From assembly GCA_025363655.1 (NCBI GenBank), contig JANYDK010000119.1, forward strand, positions 1-33,938: a DNA stretch of 33,938 nucleotides. Reading direction: 5' to 3'. Under the pieces are notes generated by a model, which did no database searches, was not told where the DNA came from, and was given only the letters and a program-made list of their open reading frames with translations. Both the position numbers and the translations under genes were made by a program. Below, piece by piece: positions 22,809 through 30,296 of this stretch. Source of the DNA: Deltaproteobacteria bacterium (GTDB lineage Bacteria > Myxococcota_A > Polyangia > Polyangiales > JADJMO01). Position 1 is the stretch's first letter. Each line of letters opens with the position of its first letter.

Positions 22809-24022
22809 TGGCCACCCAACACCCGCCCGCAGGCCACAAGAGCAACGCAGAGGACGCCGAGCGGCTCGAGCACGACATCGAGCACACCCGCTCCGAAATC
22901 GCCGCAACGGTCAGTGCGCTGGGCGGAAAGCTGAGCCCGGCCCACGTGCGAGAGCAGCTCGGCGCCGAGCTGACCCACCTCGAGGAGCGCGTACGCGCGG
23001 TCGTCCGCGAGCAGCTCGGCGAAGCCAAGGCATTGGTGAAAGACGAGCTCAACGAGGCCAAGGGGCTTCTTCGAGAGGAGATGGAGGTCGCCGAGAAGAA
23101 GGTCAAGCAGGGCCTCGGCGAGGCGCGCGACACCGTCAAGCGGGACCTCCAAGAGGCCGTCACCGGAGCCAAAGAGTCGCTCCGGGCGGCCACGATCGGA
23201 AAACTCGAAACCTTCGCTACCGACGTAGGAGACAAAATGAACGATGCACGCGACACCCTCATGGATACCGTTCGCAACAATCCGATTCCCGCAGCGCTCA
23301 CCGGCATCGGCCTGGTGTGGCTGTTGATGAATCGCAGTACGAGCTCGCGGGAGCGCCGCGACGTCGGCGTGCGCGGCTACGCTGGCGGTTCCGCTCGCCA
23401 GCAGAACCGCGACGGCGCCGCCGGGGACTACGACGAAAACCATTCCGGGCGCAGCTTTGCTTCTTACGACGGGACCGACCAAAGCGGCATCGGGCACTTC
23501 GCCCATCAAGCGGGTGAGGCCGTCTCTCACGCAGCGTCCGCCATCGGCGATGCTGCGCATCAGGCGACCGAGGCGGTCGGACACGGCTTTTCGAGCGCGG
23601 CCGACGCCGCCGGCAAAGTCGTTCACGATGCCTCGACCTCGACTCGCGCCTTCCTCCACGACGCGGGCGACACCGCTTCGCACATCGCCGAGCAAGTCGG
23701 CCACACCGCGACCTCGTTGGCCGCGGGTGCGAAGAAGAACGCCATGCGTCTAGAGCGGCAGGTCGAAAGCACCTATGCGGCAAACCCCCTCATGCTCGGT
23801 GCAGTGGCCGCCGCGGTGGGCGCCGTCGCAGGCTTCTCTCTGCCGCGCACGCACGGTGAAGATGTCGTCATGGGCGAGATGAGCGAGAACGTCATGCACC
23901 GCGCGGGCGATCTCGTCCACCAGGCCGCCGGCTCCGTCGCCCGACTGGCCGAGCAGAACTTGGGTATGGACAAGGACAGTAGCAAGCAAGCGCAGGGCGG
24001 CGCGGCACCGCCCGCCAGGTAG
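22808..24022 (+). CDS. DUF3618-like amphipathic-repeat membrane protein
   Basis: 404 residues from the ATG at 22808 (a GTG at 22805 is an alternative). The N-terminal block RLEHDIEHTRSEIAATVSAL...LSPAHVREQ (~19-50) matches the DUF3618 pattern. A long charged helix (~50-150; LVKDELNEAKGLLREEMEVA) looks like coiled coil. Two transmembrane helices, PAALTGIGLVWLLM (~160-174) and NPLMLGAVAAAVGAVAGFSL (~326-345), bracket an Ala/His/Gly-rich amphipathic stretch (~230-310; SHAASAIGDAAHQATEAVGH). This is apolipoprotein- or LEA-like and could coat or stabilise membrane. It ends the three-gene operon. Role inferred as envelope maintenance under stress; not proven. Confidence 0.82.
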   Translation: MATQHPPAGHKSNAEDAERLEHDIEHTRSEIAATVSALGGKLSPAHVREQLGAELTHLEERVRAVVREQLGEAKALVKDELNEAKGLLREEMEVAEKKVKQGLGEARDTVKRDLQEAVTGAKESLRAATIGKLETFATDVGDKMNDARDTLMDTVRNNPIPAALTGIGLVWLLMNRSTSSRERRDVGVRGYAGGSARQQNRDGAAGDYDENHSGRSFASYDGTDQSGIGHFAHQAGEAVSHAASAIGDAAHQATEAVGHGFSSAADAAGKVVHDASTSTRAFLHDAGDTASHIAEQVGHTATSLAAGAKKNAMRLERQVESTYAANPLMLGAVAAAVGAVAGFSLPRTHGEDVVMGEMSENVMHRAGDLVHQAAGSVARLAEQNLGMDKDSSKQAQGGAAPPAR

Positions 24023-24049
24023 GCCTTGGGAAGGACGAGGACGCTCTCT

Positions 24050-24077
24050 CTCGACGACGACACGGTTCGTCGTCGGG
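24050..24077. terminator. Hairpin between convergent operons
   Basis: A perfect 9-base stem CGACGACGA / TCGTCGTCG (24052-24060 with 24067-24075) around the six-base loop CACGGT. It extends outward by a T-G wobble and a C-G pair. It sits midway in the 94-base gap between the stops of the DUF3618-like and diguanylate cyclase genes. No T-run on either side; a shared terminator is likely by position. Confidence 0.55.
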
Positions 24078-24116
24078 AGGTGGCGACCGCCCGATCCCCG
24101 CCGGGTGATGATGCTC

Positions 24117-25595
24117 TCAAACGGTCATCGGTGGTGCACGACGGCTCGAGGCACCCGGAGCGACTGACTTCACACTGGCGTTGGCGCTCCGCGTGAGACG
24201 ATTCCGACCCTTGGTCTTGGACTCGTACATCGCGGTATCGGCGCGCGCGACGAAGCTCTCGAGGCTCTCTCCGGGATGTAGCTCGGCGAGCCCGAGAGAC
24301 GCCGTGACTGGGATTACGATTCGATGTTCGTCCTCCACCACGAGCTGCTCGATGGCGCATCGCAAGCGCTCCGCGGCCGAGGCGGCGCCCTCGACCGACG
24401 TGCTCGGATAGGCGACGACGAACTCCTCACCGCCCCAGCGCGCCGTGAGGTCGGTGCCACGAATCAGCTCGCTGCGCAGAAGTGTCCCCAGGCTCGCGAG
24501 GACGCGGTCACCGGCGGAGTGGCCGTGCACGTCGTTGACCTTCTTGAAGTGATCGACGTCGAGAAGGACGAGCGACAAGGGGGACCCATGACGATTCGAC
24601 CGCGCGATCTCGGTCAGCATGCTGGCGGTGAAGGCCCGGCGATTGGAGATTCCCGTGAGGGTGTCGGTGGATGCGAGGCGCTGAGACTCCTCGACGAGCG
24701 ACGTCATGCGCAGGGGTCCACCGAGCTCGCGGGCGACGAGTGACAACAGCTTGTCGGCGGCTTCCTCGTCGGCGGTCGAGCATGGACTGAGCGCGACGCG
24801 CCCGACGACCGTGGTGCCCAGCGAAATCGTGCGCACGATCGGCCCGCTGGCCAGTGCAGTGGCCGACGCGTCGTCGTCCTCGACGCGAAAGACGTCGCCG
24901 CCGGACGTGTCGACCGTTGGAGACAATCCCAGTGCAGCCCGTGCTTCGACGTCCACGCCCTCTCGGTTCGACGGGTGATGGTGGATCGCCAAGCGCGGCG
25001 GAGTTTCGGTGGCGATGGCGAGCCAGCGGTAGCGACTGACCTGCGACAAGAACTGAGCGAAGAGGTCGAACAGCCGATCGAACGAGCCACACGCGGCGAG
25101 CGCACGAACTTCGGCTGCGATCACCGAATCGAAGAGCGCTTCGTCGAGGTGGCGCGCGATGCGGTCGCGTACGTCGATCGTTCCACCGCCGAGCTGAAAG
25201 AAAAATCCGTCGCCCGCCGGGACCGCGAGCACCGCACGCCGGAGCGCGCGCACGAGATCACCGGTTCGACGCTTGGGCACGTAGGCGTTGGCGCCCGCTC
25301 GGTCGGCCCAGAAGCGGTTGCGCGGCTCGTCCGTGTCGCCACAGAGGATCACGGGAACCTCGGCCGTCGCAGGCTCTGAGCGCAGAAGCCGACAAAGCTG
25401 GACGCCGGAGATGCTCGGCATCCACAGGTCGGCCACCACCGCGGCAGGGGGCGTGCAGAGCGCCATGTCTGCGCCCGCCGCGGGATCGGCCGCTTCCTCG
25501 ACGACGTACCCTTGCGCTCGCAGGCGACGAGCGACGAGCTCGCGCGTGGTGTTCGACGGGTCGACGAGGATGATTCGACCGGCGTCGGCGGTCAC
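24117..25595 (-). CDS. Diguanylate cyclase (GGEEF) with a degenerate receiver domain
   Basis: 492 residues from the GTG complement 25593-25595, chosen because it overlaps the upstream CheY stop by four bases (GTGA) and begins exactly at a receiver domain. Receiver 8-120: phospho-acceptor Asp56 and Lys108 are present, but the usual acidic pair is DP (Asp12, Pro13) and the conserved Thr is replaced (VILCGD). A GAF-like sensory region occupies ~155-295. GGDEF domain 305-470: RWGGEEF active loop (388-392), LLDVDHFKKVND and the product-inhibition I-site RGTD (379-382) five residues upstream. It should make c-di-GMP with feedback control (family knowledge). Last gene of the CheX-CheY-cyclase operon; its product could act on the MshEN ATPase and PilZ protein encoded nearby. 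Confidence 0.95.
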   Translation of the reverse strand: MTADAGRIILVDPSNTTRELVARRLRAQGYVVEEAADPAAGADMALCTPPAAVVADLWMPSISGVQLCRLLRSEPATAEVPVILCGDTDEPRNRFWADRAGANAYVPKRRTGDLVRALRRAVLAVPAGDGFFFQLGGGTIDVRDRIARHLDEALFDSVIAAEVRALAACGSFDRLFDLFAQFLSQVSRYRWLAIATETPPRLAIHHHPSNREGVDVEARAALGLSPTVDTSGGDVFRVEDDDASATALASGPIVRTISLGTTVVGRVALSPCSTADEEAADKLLSLVARELGGPLRMTSLVEESQRLASTDTLTGISNRRAFTASMLTEIARSNRHGSPLSLVLLDVDHFKKVNDVHGHSAGDRVLASLGTLLRSELIRGTDLTARWGGEEFVVAYPSTSVEGAASAAERLRCAIEQLVVEDEHRIVIPVTASLGLAELHPGESLESFVARADTAMYESKTKGRNRLTRSANASVKSVAPGASSRRAPPMTV

Positions 25596-25972
25596 GAGTC
25601 CCCAACGAGCTTTCGCACCGCAGCGACGAGCATCTCGGGCTTGAACGGCTTGACGATCCATCCCTTGGCGCCGGCCTGCTTGGCCTGCTGGAGCAGGGCC
25701 GGCTGCGCTTCGGTCGTCAGCATGATGATCGGCATGCGGGCGCCGGGCTGGTCCGTCTTCAGGGCCTTGAGCATCTCGAGGCCGTTGAGGTTGGGCATGT
25801 TGACGTCGCAAACGACGAGCGACGCGTCGGCGTTGCTCATGATCTTGAGGAGGCCATCGTTGCCGTCGACGGCCTCGATCACCTCGTAGCCCGCGGCGAC
25901 CAAGGTGTTGCTCACCTGCTGCCTTGCCGTGCGTGAGTCGTCCACGACCACGATTTTCTTTCCCGTTGCCAT
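25592..25972 (-). CDS. CheY-like single-domain response regulator
   Basis: 126 residues from the ATG complement 25970-25972. A complete receiver: acidic pair Asp11/Asp12 in VVVDDSRTARQ, acceptor Asp56 in VVCDVNMPNLNG, Thr86 in IMLTTEA, and Lys108 in WIVKPFKPEML. No output domain, so it works by protein contact, as chemotaxis CheY does. It sits between CheX (13 bases upstream) and the diguanylate cyclase (4-base overlap). The likely phosphodonor is the CheA-like kinase at 30297 and the likely phosphatase is the CheX product (inference from neighbourhood). Confidence 0.96.
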   Translation of the reverse strand: MATGKKIVVVDDSRTARQQVSNTLVAAGYEVIEAVDGNDGLLKIMSNADASLVVCDVNMPNLNGLEMLKALKTDQPGARMPIIMLTTEAQPALLQQAKQAGAKGWIVKPFKPEMLVAAVRKLVGDS

Positions 25973-25985
25973 TGCGCAGCCTCCC

Positions 25986-26504
25986 TTAGAACGTGACCAT
26001 CTCGCCGGACTCGACCGCCGCGCCTGTCCGCGGAGACGTCAGCCGCAGATCTGGATCGGCGATCGCCTCGAACACGATGTGCAGCGTCTCGCCTTCGCAG
26101 TCGAATTCGTGAACCACCGGCGTGCCGGAGAAGCGCTCGAAGCGAAACGCCGTGGCGCTGAGGGTCAGCGGCGTGCTCATCTCGATGGTGGCTCCCTGCG
26201 AGAGCAGGTTGCTCTTGATGCGGCCGAGCAGCAGGTTCGCCAGCTCCGCGAGCCAGTCACCAAGCTCCTCCGGCCCCGTGCCCCCCGTGGGGTGGCTGCG
26301 CAAGACGAGCTGCGTGGGGATGCTGAGGACCAGCGACCCGCGCAGCTTTCCTCCGAGACCGATGATGGAGAGCGTTTCGGCCCAGCGTGCCGCTCGATGC
26401 GGAACCGTGCCGACGTAGGTCGTCGGCAGCCCCACCGAGGCGAGCAACGCGCCCGACGCGGCCACGATCATGTCGTGAACCTGATTCCATTCCTCGATTC
26501 TCAC
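25986..26504 (-). CDS. CheX-like phosphatase
   Basis: 172 residues from the GTG complement 26502-26504. The mid-protein helix ELAELANLLLGRIKSNL holds the CheC/CheX/FliY ExxN motif (Glu87, Asn90), which inserts into the active site of a phosphorylated CheY and removes the phosphate. N- and C-terminal beta strands (LRGSLVLSIP, TLHIVFEA) complete a CheX-like alpha/beta fold. First gene of a leftward operon with cheY and the cyclase, which would keep CheY-P signalling short-lived. No methyl-accepting receptor or CheW is encoded nearby, so it probably belongs to a non-chemotaxis relay. The start codon is uncertain; an in-frame ATG lies 11 codons later. Confidence 0.85.
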   Translation of the reverse strand: MRIEEWNQVHDMIVAASGALLASVGLPTTYVGTVPHRAARWAETLSIIGLGGKLRGSLVLSIPTQLVLRSHPTGGTGPEELGDWLAELANLLLGRIKSNLLSQGATIEMSTPLTLSATAFRFERFSGTPVVHEFDCEGETLHIVFEAIADPDLRLTSPRTGAAVESGEMVTF

Positions 26505-26684
26505 GGTTCGCCCCGTCTTTCTGCGGCAGCCGCCCAGTTTGGTAAATTCGTGATGACTCTGACTCCTACGGCTGGATCCGCGAAATCGTAAGGGGCCCCG
26601 GCATCTGTCGTCAGGAAAGCGTTCGTGTAAGTGTGCACGTTTTTAAGGATATTCGGCTCAGCCCTTATGAAAGTCGGTGACCAG

Positions 26685-26701
26685 GCGTATAGAGTAGAGT
26701 C
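26685..26701 (+). promoter_or_regulatory. Possible -10 box for a leaderless or near-leaderless transcript
   Basis: TATAGA at 26688-26693 lies eight bases before the ATG at 26702, in an AT-richer patch between divergent operons. With normal spacing the transcript would start at or next to the ATG. The candidate -35 (TTATGA at 26665-26670) is poor. Low-confidence call. Confidence 0.25.
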
Positions 26702-26890
26702 ATGACGAATTTTGCGAAAGATGCGAAATACGTCAAAGGCGCCCATCAAGCGTCCTGGGCGGTCGTGATCGCTTGGCTGCTCCTGGCGACGGTGGGCGTC
26801 CTCATCGTCGTCCGCGCTGAAGTCATCTCCGTTCGGGCCGGAGGCGACGCTCGATCGGTCCTCCACTTCGAAACCCAAGGAGCTCCATGA
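26702..26890 (+). CDS. 62-residue single-helix membrane protein
   Basis: From the ATG at 26702. Residues ~18-42 form one transmembrane helix (SWAVVIAWLLLATVGVLIVV), with a short polar N-terminus rich in Lys and a ~20-residue charged tail. No family recognised. The stop TGA overlaps the ATG of the response-regulator gene by four bases, a strong sign that it is translated and coupled. It is the first gene of the rightward signalling operon. No strong ribosome site is seen upstream. Function unknown; it could anchor or sense for the adjacent regulator. Confidence 0.7.
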   Translation: MTNFAKDAKYVKGAHQASWAVVIAWLLLATVGVLIVVRAEVISVRAGGDARSVLHFETQGAP

Positions 26891-27288
26891 GCGCGACACT
26901 CACGGTTGACAGCTGCCCGGTCGTGCGTCGCGCGAGCGTGCTCGTGGTCGACGACGAGGCAATGGTCGGGGCTGCGGTCGGTCGCGCGCTCCGACAACTC
27001 GACGTCACGCTCGTCCAAAGCGCAGGTGCGGCCCTCGCGTACCTTGCCGCGAACCCTCCACCTGACGTGATCCTGTGCGATCTGATGATGCCGGAGATGT
27101 CCGGTATGGAGTTCCACGACGAGCTGACGCGCGTCAGACCCGAGCTGATCGCACGCGTCGTCTTCATGACCGGCGGCGCCTTCACCCCCGCGGCGTCGAA
27201 GTTTCTCGCCTCGATTCCGAACGTGCGGCTCGGCAAACCCTTCGACGCGAAGGACCTTCGCGCGGTGGTCGAAGCGACCGTTCGATGA
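26887..27288 (+). CDS. Single-domain response regulator
   Basis: 133 residues from the ATG at 26887 behind AAGGAGCTCC. It has an intact receiver: acidic pair in VLVVDDEAMVG (Asp22, Asp23), acceptor Asp65 in ILCDLMMPEMSG, Thr95 in VFMTGG and Lys117 in LGKPFD. The first ~15 residues are an extension before the receiver. There is no output domain. It is coupled to the upstream small membrane protein and precedes the ATPase gene by 41 bases. The phosphodonor may be the downstream CheA-like kinase. Confidence 0.95.
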   Translation: MSATLTVDSCPVVRRASVLVVDDEAMVGAAVGRALRQLDVTLVQSAGAALAYLAANPPPDVILCDLMMPEMSGMEFHDELTRVRPELIARVVFMTGGAFTPAASKFLASIPNVRLGKPFDAKDLRAVVEATVR

Positions 27289-27329
27289 CGCCTCGCCTTT
27301 CGTCTCTCTGACAACGATCCGAGGACATC

Positions 27330-29663
27330 ATGCAAGCGATCCCCCTTCGTCCGCCCCAGCCTCCGCTTGCTCTCGAGCGCTCCGTCACCATCCAATTCCT
27401 CGACGGGACCAGTCGCGTGGGCAAGGTCGTTCGCTTCTCGGCGCAGTCTCCGGAGCTTCTCTTCGAGCCGTCGCCGCAGTCCGGCGCGATCGGCGCCATG
27501 ATCCGCGTCCCATGCGAGACGGTCGCGGCGATCGCGTTCGGGGCTCGTGGCCCGGGTCCGACGATCCCGGCTGGGGTAACGCCACTCAAGGTCGTCCTGG
27601 TGACGGGTCACACGCTGACCGTCGATGCGATCCTCGAGGGCAAGCCGCCGGCCGGCTTCTTCGCCTTCACTACGGGAGGGCAGCCGAGCGAGCTCTTTCT
27701 CTACGACCACGGCATTCGCACGAAAGAGCGGCTCGAGAAGCTCGGCGCGATGCTGGTGGAGGCCGGAATCACCACCTCCGCATCGGTGCAACAAGGCCTC
27801 GCCGCCCAGAGCGACGCCCGGCGGAGAACGATCGGCGAGATCTTGGTCGCCCAAAAGCTGGTGGCGCAGAGCGACGTGGAGCGTGCCGCTGCGCTGCAAT
27901 CACGCCGCAAACTTCGATTGGGGGAGATCCTCCTCGAAGAGGGACTGGTCAAGAAGGAGGACATCGACGCAGCGCTCGCCGAGCAGCAGAAGAATCGCGG
28001 TCGCCGTCTCGGCGCCGTGCTCGTCGAGCTCGGCCTCGTGTCCGAGGAGGCGCTGTCCGCGACCATCGCCCGCAAGTTCTGCATGCCGTACGTCGATCTG
28101 CTGCGCGTCGAGATCGACGACGCGGCCATCCGCGAGGTCCCGCGCGACGTCATCGAGAAACACGGCTTCCTGCCCCTCGGGAGCGACGAGCGCACCCTGA
28201 CCGTCGCGATCTCGGATCCGCTCGATGCGAGCGCGGGCGAGGTGCTGCGATTCCACACCAAGAAGCGGATCATCGAGGTCGTCGTCACGCCAACTCAGCT
28301 CCAGGCCAACATCGAGCGCCTCCTGCGCGGAGAAGCGGCGAGCGCGCCTGTGCCAAGCACTCGCGAGATCGAGCGCCTCCTCGAGCAGCTCGTCTCCGAG
28401 GAGGTGGCCGACGCCTCCGCCAAGAAGGGCGCGGTCGTCGTCGAAGACCAGCTCAGCGAGTCGGACAGCGCGGTCATCAAGCTGACCAACCGCATCCTGC
28501 TCGACGCCGTCCTCCGCGGCGCCTCGGACATCCACATCGAGACCAACGGCGCGGAGAGCAACAGCGTCGTGCGCCTCCGCATCGATGGCGACTGCGTGCC
28601 TTACCAGGAGCTCCCGCCCGCGTTCCGACGTTCGATCGTCGCCCGCCTCAAGATCATGTCCGATCTCGACATCTCCGAGCGCCGCAAGCCGCAGGACGGG
28701 AAGATTCGATTCCGGATGCCCGACCGCGTGATCGAGCTCCGCGTGGCCACGATCCCGACCGTCAACGACAACGAGGACATGGTGCTGCGCGTCCTCGCGA
28801 ACGCGAAGCCGAAGCCGCTCGAGCGCCTGGAGCTGTCGGCTCGCAACCTGAGTGCTCTGAAGGAAGTGATCGCGAAGCCCTACGGTCTATTTCTCTGCGT
28901 AGGCCCGACCGGCTCGGGAAAGACGACGACTCTGCATTCGGTGCTCGGGGCGATCAACACGCCCGACATGAAGATCTGGACCGCCGAGGACCCGGTCGAG
29001 ATCACGCAGGCCGGCCTGCGGCAGGTGCAGGTCAATGCGCGGATCGGCTTCACCTTCGCGGCGGCGATGCGCTCGTTCCTCCGCGCCGATCCGGACGTGA
29101 TCATGGTCGGCGAGATGCGCGACACCGAGACCGCGGGCACGGCGATCGAAGCCTCTCTCACCGGTCACCTGGTCCTCTCGACGTTGCACACCAACAGCGC
29201 CCCCGAGACCATCACCCGTCTGCTCGACATGGGCCTCGATCCATTCTCCTTCGGCGATGCGCTGCTCGGCGTCCTGGCGCAGAGATTGGTTCGGTCGCTG
29301 TGTGCGTCGTGCAAGGAGTCGCACGCGGCATCGCGCGAGGACGTTCTCCTCCTCGAGCGTACCTACGGTGACGCGGCCGCCTTCCGAGCTGCGTTCGGGT
29401 CGACGCAATCGCCGATGCAGCTCTTCCGCGCACGCGGCTGCAACGTGTGCGGAGGCACGGGTTACAGGGGACGCCTTGCGCTGCACGAGCTCCTCGTCAG
29501 CGACGAGTCCGTTCGCAGCGCCGTCAGCCGCAAGGCACCCGCGGAAGAGATCCGTCGCCTGGCGATGGCGGGGGGTATGACCACCCTCGGGCAGGACGGC
29601 GTCGCGAAGTGCCTCGGCGGTGCGACCGATCTTCGACAGGTGTTGAGCGCATGCACACGCTGA
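27330..29663 (+). CDS. Orphan PilB/GspE-like secretion ATPase with four MshEN-type motifs
   Basis: 777 residues from the ATG at 27330. N-terminal beta-rich domain (~18-130; TIQFLDGTSRVGKVVRF, LKVVLVTGHTLTVDA), resembling myxobacterial DUF6982. Then four tandem LG..L...G..............Q units at ~136-160, 166-190, 195-219 and 225-250; the last two (RLGEILLEEGLVKKE.. and RLGAVLVELGLVSEE..) fit the c-di-GMP-binding MshEN consensus best. The ATPase has RKPQDGKI (~452), Walker A GPTGSGKT (~525-532), Asp box TAEDPVE, Walker B VIMVGEMRD, His box TGHLVLSTLHTN and four zinc cysteines (C658, C661, C704, C707). Such ATPases power type IV pili or type II secretion, yet no other pilus or secretion gene lies in the window. 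Overlaps the next gene by 13 bases. Confidence 0.95.
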   Translation: MQAIPLRPPQPPLALERSVTIQFLDGTSRVGKVVRFSAQSPELLFEPSPQSGAIGAMIRVPCETVAAIAFGARGPGPTIPAGVTPLKVVLVTGHTLTVDAILEGKPPAGFFAFTTGGQPSELFLYDHGIRTKERLEKLGAMLVEAGITTSASVQQGLAAQSDARRRTIGEILVAQKLVAQSDVERAAALQSRRKLRLGEILLEEGLVKKEDIDAALAEQQKNRGRRLGAVLVELGLVSEEALSATIARKFCMPYVDLLRVEIDDAAIREVPRDVIEKHGFLPLGSDERTLTVAISDPLDASAGEVLRFHTKKRIIEVVVTPTQLQANIERLLRGEAASAPVPSTREIERLLEQLVSEEVADASAKKGAVVVEDQLSESDSAVIKLTNRILLDAVLRGASDIHIETNGAESNSVVRLRIDGDCVPYQELPPAFRRSIVARLKIMSDLDISERRKPQDGKIRFRMPDRVIELRVATIPTVNDNEDMVLRVLANAKPKPLERLELSARNLSALKEVIAKPYGLFLCVGPTGSGKTTTLHSVLGAINTPDMKIWTAEDPVEITQAGLRQVQVNARIGFTFAAAMRSFLRADPDVIMVGEMRDTETAGTAIEASLTGHLVLSTLHTNSAPETITRLLDMGLDPFSFGDALLGVLAQRLVRSLCASCKESHAASREDVLLLERTYGDAAAFRAAFGSTQSPMQLFRARGCNVCGGTGYRGRLALHELLVSDESVRSAVSRKAPAEEIRRLAMAGGMTTLGQDGVAKCLGGATDLRQVLSACTR

Positions 29664-30274
29664 CCGCGCGATGGAAGCGCCACCGAGCGCTCGTCATCGT
29701 CCCTCGGCTCCTGCTCGTCCTCTGGGCGGCTGCGGTGCTCCTCGTCGGCTCGTACCTGCTGGCCGGACACTTGCTCACGCTCCCCAAGCCCGAGTCCGCG
29801 GATGAGCGGCTCGCGGCCGGCATCGCCAGGGTCCGGACCCCGCAGAACGAGGGCCGCTGGCTCGCGCTGCACGTGCTCTACACCGGATGTGGCTGCTCCA
29901 AGCGCGTGCTCGACCACCTCGTGTCGCGCGGCGCGAGCTCGTTCGCGATCGAACGGGTGGTGCTGGTCGGCGGCGACGACGCCATCGCAGCCAGAGTCCG
30001 CGCGGCCGGCTACCAGTACGAAGCGGTGACCGACGCAACACTGGAGTCGCAATACGGCGTCGCAGCCGCTCCGCTGCTCGTGATCGCCGATCCGACCAAC
30101 GCCGTTCGCTACGTCGGTGGCTACACCGACCGCAAGCAGTCAGAGAAGATCCAAGACGAGGAGATGTTCGCCTTGCTCGCCAAGGGTGAGACTCCGAGTC
30201 CACTTCCAGTCTTTGGCTGCGCGGTCGCGAAGAAATTGCAGGACACCGTCGACCCCTTGGGACTGCGTCGTTGA
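29651..30274 (+). CDS. Membrane-anchored thioredoxin-fold protein, RedB-like
   Basis: 207 residues from the ATG at 29651, overlapping the 3' end of the ATPase gene by 13 bases. One N-terminal helix (VIVPRLLLVLWAAAVLLVGS) anchors a periplasmic domain. This has a thioredoxin-like shape: strand LALHVLYTGCGCSKRVLDHL with Cys80 and Cys82 in CxCS order rather than CxxC, then the cis-Pro region AAAPLLVIADP (Pro141) and a conserved-looking end (RYVGGYTDRKQ, LPVFGCAVAKKLQDTVDPLGL). I recall this pattern as 'RedB' in deltaproteobacteria, but the name does not establish function. Likely a redox or thiol sensor/oxidoreductase, possibly input for the adjacent kinase (inference). Confidence 0.75.
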   Translation: MHTLTARWKRHRALVIVPRLLLVLWAAAVLLVGSYLLAGHLLTLPKPESADERLAAGIARVRTPQNEGRWLALHVLYTGCGCSKRVLDHLVSRGASSFAIERVVLVGGDDAIAARVRAAGYQYEAVTDATLESQYGVAAAPLLVIADPTNAVRYVGGYTDRKQSEKIQDEEMFALLAKGETPSPLPVFGCAVAKKLQDTVDPLGLRR

Positions 30275-30296
30275 ACCCCAGTCATAGGAGTCATCC

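Noticed and set aside
26592-26599. GGGGCCCC palindrome in the divergent gap between CheX and the 62-residue gene
   Set aside because: Too short and simple in GC-rich DNA to support an operator; no second copy nearby.
27330-29663. Part of a complete type IV pilus or type II secretion locus
   Set aside because: Only the ATPase is present; no pilin, prepilin peptidase, PilC/GspF platform, PilM-Q or secretin gene is seen in the surrounding ~10 kb.
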